In this document: positions 1-10,529 of the stretch, piece by piece
Layout: the number at the start of each line of letters is the position of its first letter
Position numbering within the stretch: position 1 is the stretch's first letter
Source of the DNA: Cepaea hortensis
Lineage: Eukaryota; Mollusca; Gastropoda; Stylommatophora; Helicidae
DNA: 64,000 nt
Direction of reading: 5' to 3'
Assembly: GCA_963921405.1 (NCBI GenBank)
Contig: OY992885.1
Span: forward strand, 47,874,342 to 47,938,341
Notes under the pieces: generated by a model
What the model saw: only the letters and a program-made list of their open reading frames with translations
Told to the model about the DNA's origin: nothing
Databases searched by the model: none
Translations under genes and position numbers: made by a program

Positions 1-147
1 GTCAAGTCACTCTGTGACCGTGTTTTGTATCACACTTGTTGGTGATTACGAGCCGGTGTTATTGCTGAAAGCAAGACTCTGACATACATGAAATTCTGTA
101 AAAGTCAACAAAATAACTTAACAACGAAGAAATTTTTTTTTATTTCT

Positions 148-222
148 GCATGCCCTCGCGGGCCGCATAAAATCAGTTGCCGGGCCGCATGCGGCCCGCG
201 GGCCGTAGTTTGCCCACCCCTG
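148..222. mobile_element. hAT-type transposon terminus
   Basis: A GC-rich stretch rich in ggccgc/gcggcc words ends in tagtttgcccacccctg. Read on the other strand this begins caggggtgggcaaacta, the kind of terminal inverted repeat seen in many animal hAT elements. The partner end is not in the window, so the rest of the element either lies upstream of base 1 or is lost. No transposase reading frame is visible. Confidence 0.55.
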
Positions 223-407
223 ACGTTGGTCATATTCATTGTAGACCAAGTATACATTGTTATTGAAGTTGGTTTATTCCTATCCCCTGTAGGTTAAACC
301 AAAAGTGGGGGAGGAATTTATTACTTACGAAATTTACCAATGTAATTATTGCTGTAAAAAATAATTCTTTTAAATAGTTAGTTAGTTATTTAGTCGACAG
401 ATCGTCC

Positions 408-1184
408 TCATTGCACATCGAACCATTCAGTCCATAAGTGCTCGGATCCCCTCCTCAGCAAATCCCGCAGCGTGTAGCGGCTAACGACACCAGCTCTGTG
501 TTGGTTTATCAGTCTTCTTTGGCTTCCTGCGTAGTGTTCTTGTTTGGCCACCCCTCTTTTAATTTGCTGTTCTCGCAGTCTGGCCATGGTTGTAGATTCA
601 CAGTCATCACTTGATTCTCGCAACAGTCTTGCTTCTCGAAGAGCATTCAGAATGTCAGCCTGGTCCATGGCGCGTCCGCCCTCCACAGTAGCGTTACCTG
701 CGAGCTTGTCAGCCCGCTCATTCTTTTGTACTCCCGCATGCCCTGGCACGAAGATGAAACTAATCTTTGCCAGCCGAGCCCGCTCCAGAGACAGCAACCA
801 GTCTCTTCGGATCTCCCCCATCTCTATCCTCTTGAGCATGTTCATTGAGTCGCTAAGGAAACATGCCCTAGTGACTGTCTGTGTCTCGAGCCATGTTATT
901 GCTTTACTTACTGCGATGGTTTCCATAGTCAGGCTACTTGTGGTCTCAGCAAAAGCACCAGAGGCCTCCTTCACAATTCTCCCTCCGGCCTGAGCCATAA
1001 AGGCCCAAGAATTTCTCACATGTCGGACGACCGACCCATCTGTGTAAATGACAGCATCACCATCTAGAGAATTCTCGAAAATCAAAGCTTGTACTTCCGC
1101 CTCCACAGCTGCCGGGTTTTCTTGTCTGCATTTTCTGTCTAGTTGGATGCAAACTGAAAAGGATGTGCAGAAATCTGTTGGCAC
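408..1184 (-). pseudogene. LINE RNase H domain
   Basis: This 258-codon frame carries a type I RNase H domain, which would degrade the RNA of the RNA:DNA hybrid during LINE replication. Visible signatures are IYTDGSV (first catalytic Asp), METIAVSKAI (Glu), FLSDSMNML (second Asp) and the late VPGHAGVQKNERAD block, in the normal order. It is the C-terminal part of a LINE polyprotein whose RT lies just upstream on the same strand in other frames. The frame stays open to a natural-looking stop just before the element's tail, so this is the best-preserved portion. The first residues before the domain are not a real start: translation would come from the upstream polyprotein. Confidence 0.8.
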
Positions 1185-1361
1185 TTGTACCCTCTCCTCG
1201 CCAGGTTCTAAGTCCTAAAGTGAACACACCTGTTGAAGAATGTTTTCGGCTTGACCCATCCACGACCGTCCTCTTTTTAACCTGCTGCCCTTCACCTTCA
1301 TAATTTCACTATGCAGTGGATGTTGTGTGTTTGCGTTAACTCTGAGGTAGGCGCGAGCTCT

Positions 1362-2437
1362 TCAGACTTGTGTTCTGCCTTCAATGGTTGGAAAATCAAG
1401 AAGGTAGCGCATCACCCTGCATGCTGTATCTCTTGTACATCCAAGAATAATGCGCATAGCTTCATTCTGTATCCTTTCCATCCTTTCTATCTGCTTACGG
1501 CTGAGAGTCAGGATTGCCATCGCATACTCAAAAACAGACATGACCAGCCCTTCGTATAGAAGACATAGATGGCGCTGCTCACAATTTGCTGCCGCCACCA
1601 CCCGCATCGCAGCCAACCCCCGCTTGGCCTTTGTTATCACCTGGTCTATGTGCTCATTTAAGTAAGGCTTCGATCAAACCGTATCACTAGGTAATTCATT
1701 GCCTGCGTTCTTTCCACCGTCTCTGAACACAGATTTACAGTTGGTATTGGAGTGTTGACAATATGATTATTCAAAGAGAACCAAGTCACTGTTGCCTTTG
1801 TTGGGTTGACCATTGCCCCAGCCTCAACACACCAAGTACTTATGCAATTGAATTCGGTTTGTAGTTCCACAGCAACCTGATCCCTATCCTTACCCTGGCG
1901 ATACACTAAAACATCGTCGGCATATGACAATGTCCTACCAGGTCCGGTGATCTGCTCACTGGTGATTCTCACAGTGTAGGCGTTGAACATTACCGGAGAT
2001 AATGGTGATCCCTGTGATAGGCCAGGATATATTGTTGTTGGTTCTGACGTCCAACTGCCACATCTAAAAACTGCTTTACTTTGGAAGATGGCTATAGCGA
2101 TCCAACTAAGGAGGAATTGACTTATTTTGAGTTCAAGAAGCTGAAGCATTAAACAATCCAATGGTACTCTGTTGTACGCGTCCTCAAGATCAATCGCTGC
2201 AGCAAAGGTTTCAATGCCTGAGTGGAAACCTTCATAGACATCATGGGCAAAAACTGCTGCATTGGTTTCTCTTTTTGGACGGTACCCACCCAGGGTAGGT
2301 GGGAAAACACCTTGCCTCTCTAGATGGCTAGATATTTTCCTGGCACTTAACTTCTCCAGCAGCTTGCCTATTGTATTCTGCATGGTTATAACTCGATATC
2401 TCTGAATTTTTGCGTGGTCTTTGCCAGGCTTCGGCAA
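1362..2437 (-). pseudogene. LINE reverse transcriptase and thumb (frameshifted)
   Basis: Positions 2437-1658 encode the RT palm. Visible are a PKPGKD start block, GGYRPKRETNAAV, the LEDAYNRVP block (catalytic Asp region; usual form is FDxVxH), GLSQGSPLSPVMFN, and the catalytic SYADDVLVY. Positions 1640-1362 in another frame carry the thumb (CLLYEGLVMSVFEYA, IERMERIQNEAMRIILG). The change of frame near 1650 is a frameshift. A stop or shift also separates this from the linker upstream. The protein would copy the LINE RNA at the chromosomal target. Decayed copy. Confidence 0.8.
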
Positions 2438-2647
2438 GGGAATCAGATAGCTGTGTAACTACTCCTCCTTGATGCTAGCACTCCCTATACTGTTGTTGTA
2501 CATGTCTGCTAGTTCCTCTAGCTCGTTGTCGGTACACCTATTGATGTCGTTGTATCTTATGCCATCTGGCCCTGGAGCGCTGGTCTTTGATCGTCGAAGC
2601 ACAGCCTTGATTTCTTTCACTGTCACTGTGTCTTCATCCGAAGTGTT

Positions 2648-3445
2648 CTAGGCCTTGCACCTGTCTGACGTGACCTCCTTGGCAAGATTTCGGCCTCTCA
2701 TGTCTGTCTGGTTGCTCTGCTCTAGATAGCGTTCAAAGAGGGCTTTGCCACTGTCCTCGTCAGTCCTCTGCCAGATGAGGTCAGCACCTTGGAAGTCAGA
2801 AATGCTCTTATTCTTGACTACCCCGCTCATGCTTTTATGTAGTCGCCAGAACAATTTCAGTGACCTGTCTGTGCTTACTCTTTGACACACCTCCGCCCAT
2901 TTTTCACTTTTAACCACCTTGACCAGTTGTTTTTTTTTTTTAAATAGCTTACTTTTGTGTGCATCTCTCTTTCTAAGTGCATGCAGGGTCTGGGATGACC
3001 AGCTCTGCTCTTCTTGGCATTTTGCCATCTCCTTACAGCACCACGTTTATCCAACCACGCCTTCTCAACCTCAAGGTTCCACCAAGGTGGCTGCTCCCAT
3101 CTTTTTTTCCTGCCCTGAAGCTTTCTGCGCTTGTCACGTCTTATTTTACTCCCACATCGTGCCCTGTACTGTCTTACTGAAAAGTCTTGACCGTTAACTT
3201 GTGCTGCCTCGTTCTGCCTTTCTCCATCAATATGCTGCAAGGCTTGTGGCCGCTGCCGTTTCCGAGTCACTTCCGGTTTCAAGATGGCGACGGACGGTCG
3301 TGTTATATTTGTGATCGTTAACTTTTTCGCGTAGGAGACGGAGTTTTCAGTTTTACACTGGGTGAGGCAGTCAGTCTTACGGCACCCTACCTTAGACGCC
3401 TCTACATCAAGCATGGTAATTACAGTGTAACTATTTACAGGTGCC
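2648..3445 (-). pseudogene. LINE region between endonuclease and RT
   Basis: Two overlapping minus-strand frames (about 3453-2875 and 3028-2648) together form the basic, tryptophan-containing linker that normally precedes RT in these LINEs (PPWWNLEVEKAWLDKR, then KLFWRLHKSMSGV). The switch between frames falls near a run of t/a at 2930-2943, so slippage there is the likely cause. No catalytic residues lie in this part. Assignment rests on its position and residue pattern. Confidence 0.6.
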
Positions 3446-3454
3446 AGTAACACA

Positions 3455-3699
3455 CAGCCGGTCTCCCTGGCGAAGGAATTAAGGACGTTGATCGTAATCC
3501 CGTATACTCACGTACGAAACACAGCTGCGGGAGTTTCGGTAGAGGATCGCGTCGCGCTGGTTACTTACAGAGGTATGTGAGCCGGTCGTTCAGAAAGCAA
3601 TGGCAAACTACTGAACGTAAAACTTGCCAAGACAGCAACAGCAGCTGAAAAATGCAGGTGTTGACTGCAATGTCATGTAAAGGGATATGCGAAAAAAAA
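3455..3699 (+). mobile_element. SINE-1 copy
   Basis: The tRNA-like head starts at gccggtctccctggcgaa, followed by the family core agaaagcaatggcaaacta, cttgccaag and a tail ending in ggatatgcgaaaaa. The nine bases agtaacaca flank it at 3446-3454 and 3700-3708, a target-site duplication. Confidence 0.8.
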
Positions 3700-3708
3700 A
3701 GTAACACA

Positions 3709-3899
3709 GACGAGCCAAACAGTCAAGAGTAAGCAACAAAAATTTGGATTAACTATGGTCACATGATATGTAAATTTAACCCTGTGTGAACTTTATCACC
3801 TTTGAACCCTCGCATCGGAGTTCATAAAAACAAATGTTGACTAGAACTTCAGTTGCAAAGTGGAGGTCTGTCGACTTGGTTCACTTGAGGTAGGACGAC
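3709..3899. other. No recognisable feature
   Basis: AT-rich sequence between SINE-1 and the hAT terminus. No reading frame or repeat was recognised. Confidence 0.4.
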
Positions 3900-4535
3900 C
3901 AGTGTTGCCATCTCCCTTTGATGAAAAAGCACCAAAATCGACCCAAAAAAAGCACCAAATTTTTTAGGAAGCACCAAAAATAAGCACCAACTGTTTTTAT
4001 TACAAAATGTATCAAGGTAGCACAGTATAATTTATTATTATCACTTCATATTACAATGAAGATTATTCCAGATCCGCCAAATCCCAATCAGAACTACTAT
4101 CGAGCCAAAAAAACACCAAATTGCAATACTATTTTTTTGGGAAATCACTAAAACAAGCAAGGGTGGTATTCATTCAAAATGTTATAAAGTAGCACATTAT
4201 AATTTATTATCACTGAATATTAGGATGAAGTTTATTCCAGATCTGCCAAATCCCAGTCAAACAACTCCTCTTCAGCTTCTGTAGCTATTTCCTGCTGTGT
4301 TTGCTCCTGCGATGATGAGGATGAGGAGGATGATTGAAACAAACATGTATATGCCTCCTGTGATCCAATTTTTCGCAGAATATCCTTAGGTAGTTTATAA
4401 TCATGACAGCATTTGCCATATTTTTTCATTCCATATCTAATAATCAAAACAGCTGTCAAACTCTTTATGCTCAGTCTGTTCCGCAATTTTGATTTTATAA
4501 CTCCCATCTGACTGAAAATATGTGAAAATATGTGA
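3900..4535 (-). mobile_element. hAT transposon 3' end
   Basis: The outer end is cagtgttgccat, a common hAT terminal motif, followed by many agcaccaaa words. A reading frame on the minus strand with a hAT dimerisation region runs into it. The 3' untranslated part is present twice in diverged form: 4019-4090 and 4190-4260 share the block ending attccagatc-gccaaatccca. The 5' part of the element is not seen here. Confidence 0.6.
4232..4507 (-). pseudogene. hAT transposase C-terminal fragment
   Basis: Ninety-one codons match the end of a hAT transposase. The segment RNRLSIKSLTAVLIIRYG resembles the hAT C-terminal dimerisation region, followed by KKYGKCCHDYKLP. A Ser run (about residues 59-66), then Gln/Glu-rich sequence and an acidic end (LFDWDLADLE) follow. 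The RNase H-like catalytic core and the BED zinc finger expected upstream are missing. The DNA beyond the apparent start is LINE sequence, so this is a remnant. A second copy of the first 36 residues lies at 7060-6953. Confidence 0.55.
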
Positions 4536-4946
4536 CATGGAAATAGAAGGGAAAATTATTAAACCAAGTGGATAATTTTAAATACCTAGAGGCATTTATA
4601 ACATCAGAATAGGGCAGGCAAAAACCGCATTTCAGAAAATGAAATGTATCTTAATGCAATAAGTCATTATACATGAATGTAAGAAAGAGAGTGCTGAAAT
4701 GCTATATGGAACCAAATTTGCTGTATGGCAGTGAATCTTGGAATGTAAAAGAATAAATTAAGAGGAACTTAGAACCAACAGAGATGTGGTTCCTAAGACG
4801 AATGTGACGAATTCCGTGTTGGTCTGCCAGAGTAACTAATACTAATAACGATTGCCTGAAAGAGGCTAATGAAACTAGAACACTATACAAGTACATCAAT
4901 AAGACAGAGACAAACAGCTTTCTTTGGTCATATGATGAGAAGAGAG
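4400..4946. repeat. 547-bp direct repeat, copy 1
   Basis: This block is repeated in the same orientation at 6952-7498 with few differences. It spans the end of the hAT fragment and part of a LINE-A. The left boundary is sharp at aatcatgacagc. The right boundary is softer, because weak LINE-A similarity continues to about 4980. Confidence 0.85.
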
Positions 4947-4980
4947 GCTGGGGAACTCACTGACACATCAGAGATACCCA
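4535..4980 (+). mobile_element. LINE-A fragment
   Basis: Plus-strand sequence corresponds to the RT C-terminal part of LINE-A. The pattern includes 'FKYLEAFITS', then 'PNLLYGSESWNVK', 'EMWFLRRM' and 'RQTAFFGHMMRR', with stops and shifts. It is the same segment as at 7090-7498. It breaks off before the GKIEGKR block that the second copy retains. Confidence 0.65.
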
Positions 4981-6951
4981 GATCCCTGAACTTTTTACAA
5001 GATAATGTTCAGCTAGAGGATATAATCATAGACTTCTAGCCGATAGCGGACAAATCGTGATTGCTGTGCAGTGGCAAACGGGTGGGTAGCCACTCATCTG
5101 ATAATCCTTAGCCTCCTGGATGGTAAGCTGTCAGTGCAGACTGGATCGTGGTATGGACTCCACTCTCTGCTGCATCAAGTGAGTGGTTCGTAGCTCAATC
5201 ACCGGTCGTGACTACGGCTACGGATGATCAGGGTGCAGGCTCTGTGAATGACAGTGAGAAGGAGTGAATAATCCTTCAAGACAGAATTGTCAATTCTTTT
5301 GGCCATGTCCTGGTCCTGCATGGCATGCTTGTCTCATAATTTTCAATAGCATGTATTACATCAATTTACATATTTTGCTTCTTTAAACAGCACACTGATC
5401 TAATGGAAACAGCACACAAATGATATCCTATTCTCTCTGCTGATATATAGATCAAACATGTACAATCACAATGTTCTACGTCAAAGACCACATTCCCAAT
5501 ATATATTCTAAGTCATGATTAATCATGGAACCATGAACCACAATTCACATAATGAATTAACAGTACATATAGGATGACTTCAATGGAATGAAACTCAGAC
5601 GCCACAACTCCGACGTCACATATACATTAACAAACCATTAAATCGATGAAACACCACACATCATTTTCCAAGTATGGAAACACACAAACTACACTCCACA
5701 CGATGAATTAACATCACATATTGATGAATTCCATAGAATGAAATGAAATCACACACAACTATAACTTCACGATGTACACGAGTGAACCATTAAAATCAAT
5801 GAAACACCCCAAGTTCACTTAAAGAGTTATGAGTTGTACTACTAGCAAGTCTTCCTTATATTAATTAAAACATAATTAATTATCTAGAAGATTTCTTAGC
5901 TAGGTTTAAGATTACTTTCACTATACACAAGAACAATATTAGGGTTGGAGAATTCCCCCAAGGTTTGAACTTTGTTAAGTGAGCCATATTGGACCACATG
6001 GTAGTAATCTGACTATGGGCAAGATAGAGATTAATAAAGAATAATTAATTGTAACTTATTCACTCTCTGAACTAATTCCTTCCACTAATAAGTATATTAT
6101 CTAGAGAAATACGCTAGTTCCGAAGTTTAAGCACATAATTAATATATCTTAACTCTAATCGTCTACTGACTAACTCAGGTGTCCTTCCGCAGGCGGATAC
6201 CTAATTTCGAGAATCACGTAATGTAATTTATCCATGTTTTTAATGCCACATGTGACGAGCTTTGCGTTTTACCCTTGTCGGCAAGCCACATGGCACAAAC
6301 ATGGTCCTAATTCTAATATTAGTTAACTAACACGAGTTTTAATTAATAGTATCTATTATCGATCGGCATGGCCTTTAGATTTTGCCGGCAGAGTGACACA
6401 CATAACAATATTTAACAAAATTATTATTACCTCACCCTGCAACTAGATTTTGACTGGCCTATCGGGAGTGGAGACTATCATTGGCTTTTCTATGTTTAGA
6501 GGGTTGTTCGGCTTAACAAGAGCCAGCAATAAAATATGTTTAAACACAGACAGGTGTTCAATTTTAGCCAATTGACGTGATAGTAGCTCCTGCTCCCTCC
6601 AGCCTGCTGTCAGAAAATGGCAGAGGTTAGGGTGCTACCGGAAGTTAACTTCTCATCCAAGAGAGTTCCCTTCCTGTGGCCAAATTATTATTCACAGCCA
6701 AACCTGAATATAAAATTCAGCCTGACTTGATTTCTTGGCTTGTAAACGAACTCTACCCTACATCTACTTCTAACTATAAGAAGAAATAGTATTTAACTCT
6801 CTCTATAGTTTTATGTATTTAAATACACTAACCAAAGACGATTTTATCTAATATTTGAAAATATAGATAAAAATAAAAAATAATACAGGATACATAGAGG
6901 GGTTTCTCCATCTAGTAACAAAACGATCTGAGAGGTGGGTCAACCTGTCAC
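4981..6951. other. Unassigned AT-rich DNA between direct repeats
   Basis: About 2 kb with no reading frame of 60 codons or more and no match to the families recognised in this window. Local words such as caccacacat and aatgaattaacatcacata recur loosely around 5520-5830, which looks like a degenerate tandem region. It ends at cacctctcagatcg... just before the second copy of the direct repeat. Confidence 0.5.
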
Positions 6952-7498
6952 AATCATGACAGCATTTGCCATATTTTTTCATTCCATATCTAATAATCAA
7001 AACAGCTGTCAAACTCTTTATGCTCAGTCTGTTCCGCAATTTTGATTTTATAACTCCCATCTGACTGAAAATATGTGAAAATATGTGACATGGAAATAGA
7101 AGGGAAAATTATTAACCAAGTGGATAATTTTAAATACCTAGAGGCATTTATAACATCAGAATAGGGCAGGCAAAAACCGCATTTCAGAAAATGAAAAGTA
7201 TCTTAATGCAATAAGTCATTATAAATGAATGTAAGAAAGAGAGTGCTGAAATGCTATATGGAACCAAATTTGCTGTATGGCAGTGAATCTTGGAATGTAA
7301 AAGAATAAATTAAGAAGAACTTACAACCAACAGAGATGTGGTTCCTAAGACGAATGTGACGAATTCCGTGTTGGTCTGCCAGAGTAACTAATACTAATAA
7401 CGATTGCCTGAAAGAGGCTAATGAAACAAGAACACTATACAAGTACATCAATAAGACAGAGACAAACAGCTTTCTTTGGTCATATGATGAGAAGAGAG
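6952..7498. repeat. 547-bp direct repeat, copy 2
   Basis: Near-identical to 4400-4946 at an offset of 2552. Here the block continues into an undamaged LINE-A 3' end, whereas copy 1 has the intact hAT end on its left. Removing 4947-7498, one repeat plus the 2-kb DNA between, would restore a continuous hAT plus LINE-A sequence. Confidence 0.85.
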
Positions 7499-7700
7499 TC
7501 ATTGGAGAACATCGTGACAACTGGAAAGATCGAGGGGAAGAGAGACAGAGGCAGACCAAGAGAAATGATGCTGGATGGATTGAGACGGTGGCATGGAGGA
7601 ATATCATCAGCAAAGTTGATCCAGAACACCAAAGACCGAGATCTGTGGAGAGCCATGAATGCCTATGTCATCTGGCAGGGCACTTGATGATGGTGAGCGC
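7090..7700 (+). mobile_element. LINE-A 3' end
   Basis: Plus-strand LINE-A C-terminal region. The frame at 7421-7687 reads through RQTAFFGHMMRRESLENIV, TTGKIEGKRDRGRPREMM, LDGLRRWHGGISSAKLIQ and DRDLWRAMNAYVIWQGT, the usual C-terminal tail of this non-LTR RT. The upstream part carries stops (for example in ggaatgtaaaagaataaatta). The element ends near cacttgatgatggtgagc. It lies inside or next to the hAT fragment. Confidence 0.75.
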
Positions 7701-7740
7701 CTAGTACACTTATGAGATAAAAGTCATCTCGAGAGCCCAT

Positions 7741-8030
7741 TATATGTGTCAAGGCACCGTTTTATATGCTCGCTCTCCCCTAATGTTAGAACCCGGCTAC
7801 AACACCGATTAGATATGCAATGCTAGCCCCATATGTTAGACCAATCAGCACTCGGTAGTTGATGTGTTCAATGTCACACCTTTGCTACCAGGAAGTTTCT
7901 TGTTATACCGGTAGATCGTGAAGCCCTGGTCAATGGAAAACAATGACCGCCTCCAGGGGGATTCTAACACATAACGACCGGGCTGGCAGACAAGCAGGCT
8001 AGCCACTGCCCTACTGCCATGACAGTATTT
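7741..8030 (-). mobile_element. SINE-4 copy
   Basis: Shares with the other SINE-4 copies the blocks gctagccccatat, accaatcagcactcgg, gttgatgtg-tcaatgtcaca and a head region near 7960-8018 (tctaacacataacgaccggg). On the minus strand that head reads as a degraded tRNA-like A/B-box unit. Confidence 0.6.
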
Positions 8031-8255
8031 TTTTGTTTTTTTTGTGTATCCCTTACGGGACGTTGCAGCCAACACCAGCATTTTCAGCTGCTGTTGATGT
8101 ACTAGGCAAGTGTTACGTTCAGTAGTTTGCCATTGCTTTCTGAACGACCGGCTCCTATACCTTTTTCGAAAAACCAGCACCGCTGTGTTTCGAACCCGTG
8201 TATACGGGCTCACAAACCGCGTTCGCAAGCCCTTTAGCCACAGAGACCGGAGAGG
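8031..8255 (-). mobile_element. SINE-1 copy with TSD
   Basis: Minus-strand SINE-1. The head is near 8255 (ccacagagaccgg), the B-box-like gtttcgaaccc is at about 8187, the core agtttgccattgctttctg is at about 8125-8143, and the tail (atcccttacgggacg) is on the left. The 11 bases tgacagtattt flank it at 8020-8030 and 8256-8266. Confidence 0.85.
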
Positions 8256-8287
8256 TGACAGTATTTAACTCCCGTAAAAATACTGTT

Positions 8288-8518
8288 GCCGGTCTCTCTG
8301 GCCGAGGGGTTACACGACTTTCTCCGTAATCCCATTTATACACGCAGGATAACGCAGCGCGCGAGAATTGGAAGCGGTTCTCCCCGCGTTGGTGACTTGC
8401 GGGATAACTGAGCCGTCCGCTCAAAAAGCAATGGCAAACTACTGAGCGTAATCTTGCCAAGAAATCAACAATCAGCTGAAAGATGCTGATGTTGACAGCG
8501 ATGTCCTGTAAAAGATAT
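8288..8518 (+). mobile_element. SINE-1 copy, variant head, split by a LINE
   Basis: The head gccggtctctctggccgag, the middle gcgcgagaattggaagcgg and the core agcaatggcaaactactga are clear. This head subtype is shared with the copy at 57884. The copy is cut at cctgtaaaagatat by a LINE and its last bases resume at 9330. Confidence 0.85.
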
Positions 8519-9329
8519 CTTCTTCTTCTTCAGCGTTCCGAGCCATTGAGGTTCTTTGCTGCAAATACAATCCGTCTCCATTCGTCTCTCTGGTGGACCT
8601 TCTCTTGCCAGTCGTTGATTCCAAGTGCTTGTAGGTCTGTACATGTATTATCTCTCCACCGCTTTCTTGGTCTACCTCGGGGTCTACGGTCATTTATTTC
8701 CTGAGTGTAAGCGAGTTTTGTTTCCCTATTATCTTCCATTCTTTCTATATGCCCCAGCCATTGTAGTCTATTAGCCTTCATGATACCAGTGATTAGCGGG
8801 GACTTAAACAGATCATAAATGTCTTTGTTACTTCTTCTTTTCCACTCTCCACTTTGTGTATCCCTAATGGGTCCAAAGATGCGTCTTAAAATTTTGTTCT
8901 CAAAGGTTTGTAACAAGGCTTCGTCTCCTTTCGTTGTACTCCAGGTTTCAGAGCCATACAGCACAACTGGTCTGATCAGTGTTTTGTATATTGTGATTTT
9001 GGTGTTACGAGATAGCGCCTTTGATTTTAGTAGATGTTGTAGTGCATAGTATATCTTATTTCCAGAGTTGATTCTAGTTTGTATTTCTTCCCTTATGATG
9101 TTGGAGCAGTTGAAGATCGTACCCAGGTATTTGTATGTTTCCGTTCTTTTAATGGTCATATTATCTATTTGTATGTGGCCAGAGTTTCTAGCCATTCCGT
9201 CTCTTGAAATTACCATATATTCTGTCTTATCTTGGTTGATAACCAGCCCCAAATGTTATGGAGATCTCTTTTATATTCCCAATGTTTCTCGGCTATTTGT
9301 CGTAAGATAAATATCTGATCTATTGTTGA
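8519..9329 (-). mobile_element. 5'-truncated LINE inserted in SINE-1
   Basis: The LINE lies on the minus strand with its 3' end at 8519 in a ctt-repeat, which reads as a gaa-type tail on its own strand. It is flanked by a perfect 14-bp target-site duplication, cctgtaaaagatat, at 8505-8518 and 9330-9343. Only the end of the RT protein is included, which is classic 5' truncation during target-primed reverse transcription. Confidence 0.9.
8530..9252 (-). pseudogene. LINE RT C-terminal part, open frame
   Basis: The 240-codon frame covers the end of a non-LTR reverse transcriptase. It runs from GLVINQDKTEYMVISR, just after the catalytic YADD (not included), through YKYLGTIFNCSN, LIRPVVLYGSETW, the thumb block FENKILRRIFGP and RLQWLGHIERM, to the basic PRGRPRKRWRDN. 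The frame has no stop, so the insertion is fairly young, but it lacks the endonuclease and RT palm and cannot work alone. It differs clearly in sequence from LINE-A. Clade was not assigned. The apparent start is arbitrary because the coding sequence is truncated. Confidence 0.8.
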
Positions 9330-9365
9330 CCTGTAAAAGATATGCGAATTTAAAATAAAAAAAAA
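9330..9365 (+). mobile_element. SINE-1 distal end after LINE insertion
   Basis: Resumes the split SINE-1 at cctgtaaaagatatgcgaa and continues into an A-rich tail. Confidence 0.8.
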
Positions 9366-9391
9366 ATACTGTTTCCTTACATAAGGTACAT

Positions 9392-9778
9392 GAGTGGTCT
9401 CGAGGTATGGTGTCCGCCTCGAGTGCTGGAGGTCCCGGGTTCAAGCCCCGGTCAGGACCGGGATTTTTTCACGTGAACTTCTAGTAATAAAATTTCCCCT
9501 GGTCTCTGGGTAGTGAGATCGGACGCCCGTGTGTATTGTTGCGCACACGTAAAAAAATCCCTTGGCAGTTAGAAATCGAAAAAGAGTAGCCTAACGGCGC
9601 TGCCCGGGCAAAATTTGGAGTTAAAAATCTACCTAAGTATTTCAGGATCCTCGCCGGAGCTACAGAGTTCGTGCACTGAGCTGAGTTTCTCCGGACTCAG
9701 ATGTGAGTTAGGAGAAGAACAGAGCACTTATGTGTTACACCCGTGTGCCGTGATGTTGATCCGTCGACTAAACTAAAC
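9392..9778 (+). mobile_element. SINE-3 copy
   Basis: The tRNA-like head has gtggtctcgaggtatggtg (A-box region) and ccgggttcaagccccgg (B box). A long body and a ctaaactaaac tail follow. A second copy is at 45636-46054 in reverse. The eight bases aggtacat at 9384-9391 and 9779-9786 are a probable TSD. Confidence 0.8.
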
Positions 9779-9799
9779 AGGTACATTTGGGCCAGCTCA

Positions 9800-10078
9800 G
9801 TCAGTTTGGCGTAAAAGGCAAATGACCCTGTTTACACGAGACGGATTGGACATATGGTGCTGGCCCCATATTTTGTATGCCAGTCGACACTCCATGGGTG
9901 ATGTGGTCAGCATCACGCCGACCGTCTTTACTTCCAAAGACATTTCCTGGCGCCCATTTTAGGTTGGGTCGACCTGCGAGTCCAAATCAATTTGTTTTAT
10001 AAATCCGCCTCCATGCGAATTCGAACTTTTGATTACCGAGCCCGTAGGCAAGCGTAGCGCAACCGGTAGCATTAATTA
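9800..10078 (-). mobile_element. SINE-4 copy
   Basis: Shows the family blocks gctggccccatattttgta, gatgtggtcagcatcac, ttacttccaaagacatttcc and ttttaggttgggtcgacc. The tRNA-like head at the high-coordinate end (gcaagcgtagcgcaacc, attcgaactt) reads on the minus strand. Confidence 0.75.
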
Positions 10079-10529
10079 AATATAACGGGACGTTTTAAAG
10101 ATGAATAAGCTCGTGACACATTGCAGCGTTTCGTTTCTCGTGACTCATTGAAAACCACCCCCACTACTGGGTCTACGCGGTTATCGACAGCCTGTGCAAA
10201 CAGGCCAAGAATTACATATACTGTTGTAGCAATTCAGTGATACGGTATTTCTTCCGTGTGTGCTCAATGTTGGACACTTAATAGTCTAAAACGCGCGAAA
10301 ACGTTATCGATGTTTAGGATCTTGATAAGGAAACGGTACTTATTCACGCTTCTACGTCATTTCTAACTGGATATATTAGTATGCTAATAATACTCACAAA
10401 ATGTTATGCGCTTGGGTTTCCTTCATTTTCCTTAGTTTTAAAATACAGTCTGTTTAAAAAATATTAATGTGCAAAATTAACATTAAAAGGCAGAAATAAG
10501 CACAAAGAAAGTAGAAAGAACTTGATAGC
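10079..10529. other. Intergenic; holds a dispersed repeat
   Basis: Contains a block at 10136-10290 (gtgactcattgaaaac onward) that reappears in diverged form at 13751-13895. Nothing else was recognised. AT-rich with no coding sequence. Confidence 0.45.

Larger units (their letters stand above)
376..3445 (-). mobile_element. 5'-truncated RNase H-bearing LINE (I/R1/Jockey-like)
   Basis: On the minus strand the order is a linker region, reverse transcriptase, thumb, then RNase H, as in I-like non-LTR retrotransposons. The apurinic endonuclease domain that should precede the linker is absent, so the copy is 5'-truncated. After the RNase H stop comes a short taact-type repeat tail (about 376-391), which marks the 3' end. 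The coding sequence is spread over several frames with stops, so the copy is inactive. Clade is inferred from domain order and RNase H presence only. Confidence 0.8.

Noticed and set aside
544..993. 149-codon plus-strand frame
   Set aside because: Shadow of the RNase H domain on the opposite strand.
9392..9460. tRNA gene
   Set aside because: A and B boxes are good, but the sequence is the head of SINE-3, repeated at 45970-46040 with a long non-tRNA body, and no complete cloverleaf was found.
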